A DNA stretch of 8,070 bases from GWF2-43-63 sp035390965 (lineage in GTDB: Bacteria; Bacteroidota; Bacteroidia; Bacteroidales; DTU049): the NCBI GenBank assembly GCA_035390965.1, contig DAOPKE010000115.1:1-8070 (forward strand), written 5' to 3'. The notes beneath the pieces are model-generated. The model searched no databases. It was not told the origin of the DNA and worked only from the letters and a program-made list of their open reading frames with translations. The translations under genes were made by a program, and so were the position numbers. This document shows positions 1-5,254 of the stretch, piece by piece (position 1 is the first letter of the stretch; each line of letters begins with the position of its first letter).

Positions 1-193
1 CAATCGGAATATTTTTTCGGGTTATAATGTAATCCGGCGCACCGCAGGCAATATGAGATGGTTCATTGGTGACCGTAATTCCGGAAACAAGGCTTTCCAA
101 AAGAATTTTCAAATCACCTCTGTAGCTGTGTTCGGTAGCGATGCCGGCTTTATAGAGTTTGTTTACGGCTGAAATGTATTCTTGAATGGTCAT
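1..193 (-). CDS. N-terminus of a type ISP/IIG-like restriction-modification enzyme (cut by window edge)
   Basis: Only the first 64 codons lie in the window, reading leftward from ATG at 193-191. The peptide starts MTIQEYISAVNKLYKAGI, continues with EHSYRGDL and contains CGAPDYIITRKNIPI at about residues 50-64. From memory of the family, this is the N-terminal nuclease region of large single-chain restriction-modification proteins that carry an Eco57I/N6-adenine methylase domain downstream. The Pro-Asp at residues 53-54 would be the first acidic site of a PD-(D/E)xK nuclease, and the usual GYIEAK follows just past the edge. The start is well fixed: in the same frame a TAG lies about 30 bases upstream with no other start between. 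These enzymes cut unmethylated foreign DNA and are typically about 1000 residues long. The methylase domain and any partner genes are outside the window, so activity and specificity cannot be judged. Confidence 0.75.
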   Translation of the reverse strand, partial: MTIQEYISAVNKLYKAGIATEHSYRGDLKILLESLVSGITVTNEPSHIACGAPDYIITRKNIPI

Positions 194-212
194 GAAATAT
201 GCATTAATTCCC

Positions 213-220
213 CAAAACTA
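213..220 (-). promoter_or_regulatory. Candidate -7 box (TAGTTTTG) of the restriction-modification gene
   Basis: On the minus strand TAGTTTTG fits the Bacteroidota -7 consensus TAnnTTTG and lies 19 bases upstream of the ATG at 193. No convincing TTG is found at the expected -33 distance (the sequence there is CAATC), so the call rests on the -7 box and its position. Confidence 0.35.
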
Positions 221-267
221 ATGATTTTCTGTTAATATTGATTGCTATGTGTCGAAAATAAAAATCG

Positions 268-302
268 AAAACCCGGCAGAAGTGCATTCGGTGCCGGGTT
301 TT
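268..302 (-). terminator. Strong hairpin, terminator-like in the leftward direction
   Basis: AAAACCCGGC (268-277) pairs perfectly with GCCGGGTTTT (293-302) around a 15-base loop. Read on the minus strand, the stem runs into GTTTTCGATTTTTATTTTC, a good T-rich terminator tail. The plus-strand tail (TTTTACAAG) is poorer. The oddity is that no gene to its right reads leftward into it. It may end an unannotated small RNA or a lost gene, shield the restriction-modification gene from read-through, or be a leftover of an older arrangement. Confidence 0.55.
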
Positions 303-479
303 ACAAGCGGGCCACTGCCCCGCAAAACGAGTTCTCAGAAGTAAAAAAGCGAAATCACAGGATAAATATTTCAGTTTAATCTGCTGTTGACAATCTTTGC
401 AGAAAAGGCATGCAATCATAAATACTATTTTTCAGCAAAAAACTTTTTGATTCACATAATCTCAACAGCTACTTAGGGT

Positions 480-606
480 CTGCTGAAAAAGTCTGAGGTG
501 CGCCATACCGTAACTTCGTACGGCACAAGTATTCGAAGCGACAAGACGAAGATGTATAGTAATACTTCGAATCGCAGGCAACGAAGAAGATGGCGCTCAT
601 CAGACT
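480..606. repeat. Decayed MITE/IS-like palindromic element
   Basis: The arms AGTCTGAGGTGCGCCAT (490-506) and ATGGCGCTCATCAGACT (590-606) are inverted repeats matching at 15 of 17 positions. Inside lie a small hairpin, CCGTA (508-512) with TACGG (519-523), and an inverted pair ATTCGAAG (531-538) with CTTCGAAT (565-572). The left arm is preceded by CTGCTGAAAAA (480-490), a motif that looks like an insertion-sequence end. Its exact reverse complement is missing beside the right arm but occurs at 834-844. There is no transposase, so if mobile this would be a non-autonomous element. Family assignment is not possible from the sequence alone. Confidence 0.5.
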
Positions 607-739
607 AATACCGTGCATATGAAATAAGCATTGAAACGGCACAAGTAAACACTCACAGCAATAGTTGAGGTTGTTTTGAAATGATGGGCAAAAAATACTT
701 GATGATTGTATGATTTCAAAAATTACAGCAGCGGATTCT

Positions 740-785
740 CAAATGCAGTGCTAATTCTCTAACCGAATAAAAACACTTGCATTTG
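740..785. repeat. Hairpin with 11-bp stem
   Basis: CAAATGCAGTG (740-750) pairs with CACTTGCATTTG (774-785) with a single bulged base and a 23-base A/T-rich loop. It has no T-tract on the plus strand and does not look like a terminator. It lies about 130 bp upstream of the beta-helix gene promoter; a regulatory role is possible but not shown. Confidence 0.35.
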
Positions 786-833
786 CAACGTCCAATATGA
801 TGAATATGTTTCAGATATTATGAGTGTTACGTG

Positions 834-844
834 TTTTTCAGCAG
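834..844. repeat. Displaced inverted copy of the CTGCTGAAAAA end motif
   Basis: TTTTTCAGCAG is the perfect 11-bp reverse complement of 480-490. A third, 10-bp copy in the same orientation as this one (TTTTTCAGCA) lies at 428-437, left of the element. The pair 480-490/834-844 could be terminal inverted repeats of a roughly 365-bp element, or the right end of the palindromic element pushed away by later insertion. Confidence 0.4.
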
Positions 845-914
845 GAAATAGTTAAAAAACAACAGCTTATACTATAAATTATTTACACCAATAATAATAT
901 TTTAAAGTTAAGCA

Positions 915-944
915 TTGAAATAAGCCATGGAATCACTATCTTTG
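915..944 (+). promoter_or_regulatory. Bacteroidota-type promoter of the beta-helix gene
   Basis: TTG at 915-917 and TATCTTTG at 937-944 are separated by 19 bases, matching the Bacteroidota sigma-factor consensus (-33 TTG, -7 TAnnTTTG) in both sequence and spacing. Transcription would begin near 950, only about 10 bases before the ATG at 960. This decides the start: an in-frame ATG at 927 lies between the two promoter elements and would be upstream of the transcript. Confidence 0.75.
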
Positions 945-959
945 CGAAAAACAAATCCT

Positions 960-2792
960 ATGAAAAAACAAATCTACTCTATTCTGATCGTTGCATTACT
1001 GATTATTAGCAGTACACCGATCCTTGCACAAACTGCATTCAAATCCATGGGCATGGTGTCCGGCACCATTCAAAACGACACTGTATGGGCAAGTGATACA
1101 ATACATGTAACCACCAACCTGAACATACCGGACAGCGTTACATTAACCATTAACCCTGGAACAGTTGTTCTGTTAGACGATGTATGTATTAATGCCTACG
1201 GCAGGATCATAGCCCTGGGAGCCCCCGGCGATTCAATCATTTTTAAAGCTGCCGACACCACCGGGTTTTCGGCAGGCACCATGGCTGGATGGAATGGAAT
1301 CACGTTTGATATAACTCAATCGACCGACACTTCCCGTTTTTCGCATTGTGTTTTTGAATATTTTTCAGGTACTGGCGATCAATCAGCAATTTACACAAAC
1401 GGATATCAGCACCTCGTTGTCGAAAACAGTCGTTTTTCATACAATTATTCAGGCGACGATGCATCCTGTCTGCACCTGGCCTATGGTACCAGTGCAGTCG
1501 TAAGACACAATGAGTTTTTCGGAAATGAATCATATTATTCATGTCTTCATGTTGGTTGTGGTAGTTCAGGTGACATCAGCAATCCTTTGATTATTGAAAA
1601 TTATTTCCACCACAACCTCGGACAGGACGAAGGTTCAAGTTTGAAGCTCTCGACACATACAACGGCACATGTGATAAACAATGTCTTTGTGTTTAATGAA
1701 AGTTACAATGGCGGAGCCATAGTTATCAGCGGATACGGCAGCCCGAAACTTATCGGGAACCTGATTGTTGCAAATCACGCCACCAACAATGGAGGTGCCA
1801 TTGCAGTGAAATATGAGACCAGCCCTGATTTCTACAACAACACAATTGCTTTTAATACAGCCGACAATGATGGAGGTGCTTTTTCCATCAGTTGCGATGC
1901 CACCAATATTACTTATCAGAACAACATTATCTGGGGAAATTCAGCAGATGAGGGCGATCAGTTTTATTACAATTCAGGTGGAACAACACATGAATTCCTG
2001 AACAATATTATTGATGGCGGACTTGACAGCATGTATTTAAGTTCAGGTGCTTTCGCCGGATTATTCATGAATAATTCAACCGAGGATCCTCTTTTCACAG
2101 ACCCAATGGTTGGAGATTTCACTATCAATTGCGCATCACCAGCCCTGAACGCCGGCTCAATTCCAGGCATTCCAATGCCACTGACCGACCTGAACGGGGC
2201 TCCCCGCCTCAATGGACCGGCCTATGATCTTGGTGCTTTTGAGTATCTCTCAGCAGCAATAATTGTCTCTAACCCGCAAAACGTATCAATCGCTGCAGGA
2301 AACAATATTACATTCGCCGTTTCAGCAACCGGAGCAACAGCTTACCAATGGCAGGTCAGCGAAGATCTTGGAACCACCTGGGTGAATGTTACCAACGACG
2401 CCACTTATACCGGAGCTCAGACAAATACACTGGGTGTTTTCACCGATTATCCGATGAACGGAAACATGTATCGCTGTCAGCTTGAAGGTGCTTGTAGCGG
2501 TGTTTATATTTTCAGCGATCCTGCATTTCTGTTTGTTAATTACAATGTCGGTATTGATGAAACAGATGCCATTATCGGCGTTTTCCCGAATCCGGCAAAA
2601 GATGTTGTCAATGTTGCAAATGCAGAAGGCAAAATATTCTCCATGATTGATCTGAACGGACGTGAAGTTTTCAAAGTTCAAATCAGCCAAAATGTTGAAT
2701 CCTTGAATATTTCTTCACTGGAATCAGGAATTTATATTATTCGCATTACCGATGAGAGCAGTGTTCAGAACCTGCGCTTTGTAAAAGAATAA
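960..2792 (+). CDS. Secreted beta-helix protein with Ig-like module and T9SS type A sorting domain
   Basis: This 610-residue protein is probably exported and attached to the cell surface by the type IX secretion system. Residues 1-24 (MKKQIYSILIVALLIISSTP, then ILAQ) form a signal peptide. Residues about 50-350 are right-handed beta-helix rungs of the N-x-I/F-x-x-N kind, with GGAI/GGAI/GGAF at 251, 278 and 305, exactly 27 residues apart. Residues about 375-430 (DPLF, SPALNAGS, DLNGAPR, YDLGAFEY) match the segment that closes choice-of-anchor Q beta-helix proteins. Residues about 438-527 are Ig-like (YQWQVS, WVNV, YRCQLEGAC); the usual first Cys is absent, and C506 and C512 are close together. 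Residues about 536-610 are the sorting domain (FPNPAKDVVNV, LNGREV, LESGIYIIRI, RFVKE). No catalytic residues for a polysaccharide lyase are evident, so adhesion or glycan binding is as likely as enzyme activity. It is monocistronic, with its own promoter and terminator. Confidence 0.93.
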   Translation: MKKQIYSILIVALLIISSTPILAQTAFKSMGMVSGTIQNDTVWASDTIHVTTNLNIPDSVTLTINPGTVVLLDDVCINAYGRIIALGAPGDSIIFKAADTTGFSAGTMAGWNGITFDITQSTDTSRFSHCVFEYFSGTGDQSAIYTNGYQHLVVENSRFSYNYSGDDASCLHLAYGTSAVVRHNEFFGNESYYSCLHVGCGSSGDISNPLIIENYFHHNLGQDEGSSLKLSTHTTAHVINNVFVFNESYNGGAIVISGYGSPKLIGNLIVANHATNNGGAIAVKYETSPDFYNNTIAFNTADNDGGAFSISCDATNITYQNNIIWGNSADEGDQFYYNSGGTTHEFLNNIIDGGLDSMYLSSGAFAGLFMNNSTEDPLFTDPMVGDFTINCASPALNAGSIPGIPMPLTDLNGAPRLNGPAYDLGAFEYLSAAIIVSNPQNVSIAAGNNITFAVSATGATAYQWQVSEDLGTTWVNVTNDATYTGAQTNTLGVFTDYPMNGNMYRCQLEGACSGVYIFSDPAFLFVNYNVGIDETDAIIGVFPNPAKDVVNVANAEGKIFSMIDLNGREVFKVQISQNVESLNISSLESGIYIIRITDESSVQNLRFVKE

Positions 2793-2818
2793 TTTCTTGA
2801 TTTTTTGTACGAAAAATT

Positions 2819-2848
2819 AAAACGGGGATTCATCAGAGTCCCCGTTTT
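2819..2848. terminator. Bidirectional rho-independent terminator
   Basis: AAAACGGGGA (2819-2828) pairs perfectly with TCCCCGTTTT (2839-2848) around a 10-base loop. The plus-strand tail is GTTTTGTTTTG and the minus-strand tail is TTTTAATTTTTCG, so it can stop both the beta-helix gene ending at 2792 and the convergent glycosyltransferase gene ending at 2883. Confidence 0.9.
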
Positions 2849-2882
2849 GTTTTGCAATTCAATTACCCATTATTTCTCAATT

Positions 2883-3289
2883 TCATTGATTGCTGAGGTG
2901 ATCTGCCCTGACCTGCATTTCTTCTGCTTTCAAAATATCTCCAAGGTTCCGGTAGGTTCTGCTCAGATTATGCAACAAATCAGCGTTGCTTGAATCGAGT
3001 GGATAGGCCTGTAAAAAATATTCCAGCGATTGCTGATAATTGCCACGCATTCCCTGCACCAATCCCATGTTTTCGAGTGCCGGCGCATATTCAGAATATC
3101 TTTCAAGCGACTTTTCAAAATACAATTCAGCACTGTCAAGCTGATTCAGATTGCGGCCGAAAATTTCTCCGATTGAATTGTAATCGGCAGGATCGATAAC
3201 CGTAACATCCGCAACGGTCTTCAATAGCTGAATAGCTTCATTGAATTTTCCATCCCTTACATAAAGATTGGCAATTACGCGCAAATTGG
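2883..3289 (-). CDS. TPR-containing C-terminal fragment of the TMTC-like glycosyltransferase
   Basis: This is open from the gap edge to TGA at 2885-2883, about 135 residues starting ...NLRVIANLYVRDGKFNEAIQ. It consists of about four tetratricopeptide repeats: ANLYVRDGKFNEAI (partial), YNSIGEIFGRNLNQLDSAEL, ALENMGLVQGMRGNYQQSLE, and LHNLSRTYRNLGDILKAEE, each with the small/large residue pattern of helix A and helix B. It ends HLSNQ with no anchor. It is most likely the C-terminus of the gene whose N-terminal part lies across the gap (3390-4360): same strand, no start or stop in between, and GT-C membrane domain followed by TPRs is the standard TMTC layout. The two pieces are in different frames across the 100 N, which means nothing because the gap length is a placeholder. 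It could instead be the end of a separate TPR gene. Confidence 0.8.
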
Positions 3290-3389
3290 NNNNNNNNNNN
3301 NNNNNNNNNNNNNNNNNNNNNNNNNNNNNNNNNNNNNNNNNNNNNNNNNNNNNNNNNNNNNNNNNNNNNNNNNNNNNNNNNNNNNNNNN
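3290..3389. other. Assembly gap (100 N)
   Basis: Exactly 100 consecutive N, the conventional scaffold placeholder for a gap of unknown size. It interrupts the TMTC-like gene, probably removing the remaining transmembrane helices and the first TPRs. Confidence 0.99.
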
Positions 3390-4360
3390 TGATAAGGATA
3401 ATAATCATGCGTAAGTGGATAAGCAAAAACAATCAGTCCGAGATAGCGCAACCACGTATAAACAATTGTTGCATATTTCTGCGAAATACTGGCTTCAGCA
3501 AAAGGATTATTGAATAGTTCGGTTTCTTCGTAACTATTCATAAAAAAGCCCAGCGCGTTGTAACGTATCAGCGCATAAACGGCAAATGCTGAAAAAAGAA
3601 CAGCCGTAATTACAAGATAATCTTTGCGTTTTGGATCGCTGAAAAAGTACATGGTGAGCGGAATTACAGCAATAAAAGTTGCTGCATTTTCTTTTGAGAG
3701 CAAAGCAAAAATAAAAATGACTGCAATCCACAAAAGATTCAACGGCTTTCTGTTTTCGCAGTATTTAAGCGCAAACCAGAGTGCTCCGAGCGAACCGATG
3801 AGACTCATGATTTCGTCGCGGCCCTTGATGTTGGCAACCACTTCGGTGTGCAGCGGATGAACAGCAAACAGCGCTGTCACCAGAAACGGCAGACCAAAGT
3901 ACCATTTTGACGATGTGTAATTTTTGAAAATTTTTCGCAGTACATGAAACAGCAAAACGCACAGCAGGCCATATAGAAATACATTAATAAGATGACCAAT
4001 AAAAGGATTCAACCCGAACAATTCATACTCCACTGCGAAAAAAACTTGCGAAAGCGGCCTGTAGCGCCCACCCTGCAATAAATTCTGTTCGCCGAAAACA
4101 CCAGCCAGCGCATCCGTAGTAAGAATTTTTCCGATGCCCGAAAATCCCTGTTTGGTGAATTTGTTATCGCGTATCATCAGGTCATCGTCGAGCGCATACT
4201 GGTGTCCGAGCGTATTGGCATACAAAGCAAAAGCAAACAGAAAAATCACAAGCGCCTGTAAGCGATAATTCTGTGAAAAAGATTGTTGACGGAATGGCTT
4301 GCTATCAGATGAAATATGCTTTTGAAGCGGTTTTTTCAAAGCTGCAGAATTTTTTTTCAT
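3390..4360 (-). CDS. TMTC-like GT-C glycosyltransferase, N-terminal membrane part (truncated by gap)
   Basis: 323 codons run from ATG (4360-4358) to the gap. The protein is a polytopic inner-membrane protein of the GT-C fold, resembling the TMTC family of protein O-mannosyltransferases (lipid-linked sugar donor, transfer on the periplasmic side). After a basic cytoplasmic N-terminus, a first membrane helix (about 34-50) leads to ALDDDLMIRD (56-65), the acidic first-loop motif expected of GT-C enzymes. Further family-like motifs are GRYRPLSQ (98-105), FAVHPLHTEVV (165-175), KGRDE (179-183), SKEN (222-225) and AYPLTHDYYPY at the break (313-323). About eight hydrophobic segments are visible. A candidate promoter at 4419-4426 favours this start. 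An upstream in-frame ATG at 4492 would give an unlikely 44-residue extension. The acceptor in bacteria is unproven, so the mannosyltransferase reading is inferred from family resemblance only. Confidence 0.85.
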
Positions 4361-4418
4361 ATCAGCAGGAATTTTATGTGCTGAGAGAGCATCATTTATT
4401 GAAAATAAATGAACGACA

Positions 4419-4426
4419 CAAAGATA
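4419..4426 (-). promoter_or_regulatory. Candidate -7 box (TATCTTTG) of the TMTC-like gene
   Basis: On the minus strand TATCTTTG matches TAnnTTTG exactly, with the same eight bases as the -7 box of the beta-helix gene. Transcription would start near 4412 and leave a leader of about 50 bases before ATG 4360. The -33 position holds a T-run without a clear TTG. If real, it lets the gene be expressed apart from the peptidase/barrel pair upstream. Confidence 0.5.
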
Positions 4427-4501
4427 AAATAAATGCAATAAGTCATTAAAAAACGACCGGCTAAAAAAAAGACAGGAAAAATGTCGCCGCAAACAACAAC
4501 G

Positions 4502-5254
4502 TTAAAACGCCCACACCAAGCCAAAATTCAGATTCAGCATATTGGTGTTGCCGACTCGTCTTTTTCCCAGGTCGCGAATATAGGTATTGGATTCCCGAAT
4601 AGTAATATTCGGATAAACATCATCTTTATACCAAACATTTCTGATTGGGAAAAGATAGCCGGATAAACTATAGTAGAACAGTAAATGATCGGATAAAGGC
4701 ACCCTGTTTCCGAATTCATAATAAAATCCGCTCATAGCTGTTGACTGGTTTAATGCAAGCGACTGCACCGAATCGGGGAAATCATTTGAAACAGGTACGG
4801 AGTAGTTGGATTCCACGTCTGTATAAAGATATTCTGAATTTTTAAGAGAGGCCAGACAAACACCAAAGCGGAAATAATTATCGATTACAGAATAAGCATT
4901 TTTTGAATGACCTTCAAGATATAAACTGAAGATTTGTGTTTTATAATTGGCGATTCCTGAATAATAAAAATAATCGTTATAACGGGCGCGGTAGAAAGTC
5001 CCGGTAACATTGGTAAATGTCGCCCTGGCACCTAAAGAGACACCGTTTCCGGCAACGAAATTCACGTCTCCGGAAATGGGAGTGCGAATAGTAAAAACAT
5101 TATCGTGCGAATTATTCAAAGGATTTTTTTTCAAATCAGGAGTCAGTGAGAAATTGGCACTGACAAAAAAACGGCTTCCGAGAAAACCATGCACCTGAGC
5201 AAAGACGCCTGTTCCCAAAACTATCAGTAAAGAAAAAATCAATGTCTTTTTCAT
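4502..5254 (-). CDS. Small outer-membrane beta-barrel protein, family not recognised
   Basis: This 250-residue protein has a signal peptide (MKKTLIFSLLIVLGTGVFAQ; cleavage around residues 19-20). The rest is a run of alternating hydrophobic and polar stretches separated by N/D/S/G-rich turns, for example FYRARYNDYFYYSG, QIFSLYLEGHS, YYEFGNRVPL, LLFYYSLSGYLF and NMLNLNFGLVWAF. The last residue is Phe preceded by alternating hydrophobics, the usual C-terminal signal for insertion by the BAM complex. About 8-12 strands would fit the length. I recognise no named family and no ligand motif. The ATG overlaps the stop of the upstream M48 peptidase as ATGA, so production should depend on translation of that gene. 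The barrel may anchor the peptidase, receive its activity as substrate, or form a pore with it; none of these can be decided here. Confidence 0.85.
   Translation of the reverse strand: MKKTLIFSLLIVLGTGVFAQVHGFLGSRFFVSANFSLTPDLKKNPLNNSHDNVFTIRTPISGDVNFVAGNGVSLGARATFTNVTGTFYRARYNDYFYYSGIANYKTQIFSLYLEGHSKNAYSVIDNYFRFGVCLASLKNSEYLYTDVESNYSVPVSNDFPDSVQSLALNQSTAMSGFYYEFGNRVPLSDHLLFYYSLSGYLFPIRNVWYKDDVYPNITIRESNTYIRDLGKRRVGNTNMLNLNFGLVWAF
5251..5254 (-). promoter_or_regulatory. ATGA stop/start overlap coupling the peptidase and barrel genes
   Basis: On the minus strand 5254-5251 reads ATGA. ATG starts the beta-barrel gene and TGA ends the peptidase gene (…ACA AAA ATG A). Such a 4-base overlap implies co-transcription and ribosome re-initiation, hence a tuned ratio of the two products. 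Confidence 0.9.

Larger units (their letters stand above)
194..959. other. Divergent intergenic region, no supportable gene
   Basis: This 766-bp stretch separates two divergently oriented genes. No frame gives a protein with recognisable features. The open frame on the minus strand at 204-419 has no plausible start context and runs straight through a strong hairpin. What the region holds is structural: a GC-rich hairpin at 268-302, a smaller adjacent one at 307-323 (GCGGG/CCCGC), a palindromic MITE-like element at about 480-606 with a matching end motif at 834-844, a hairpin at 740-785, and the promoter of the downstream beta-helix gene at 915-944. Confidence 0.7.

Noticed and set aside
204..419. 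Minus-strand open frame of 71 codons
   Set aside because: No promoter or plausible start context, Cys/Arg/His-rich composition unlike a real protein, and it runs through the 268-302 hairpin.
927..959. Upstream in-frame ATG as start of the beta-helix gene
   Set aside because: It lies between the -33 and -7 elements and adds 11 charged residues ahead of a clean signal peptide that begins at 960.
3275..3432. Frame disagreement between the two halves of the TMTC-like gene as evidence of a frameshift
   Set aside because: The 100 N are a placeholder for unknown length, so relative frame across the gap carries no information.
4463..4485. Terminator after the barrel gene (GACA/TGTC hairpin followed by eight T on the minus strand)
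   Set aside because: The T-run is good, but the stem is only 4 bp, too weak to claim; read-through into the TMTC-like gene remains likely.
4361..4492. Extended start (ATG 4492) for the TMTC-like gene
   Set aside because: It would begin upstream of the candidate promoter and adds a Cys/Phe-rich 44-residue segment unlike the family. MKKNSAALKK at 4360 is a typical start. It remains possible if the gene is only read from the upstream operon.
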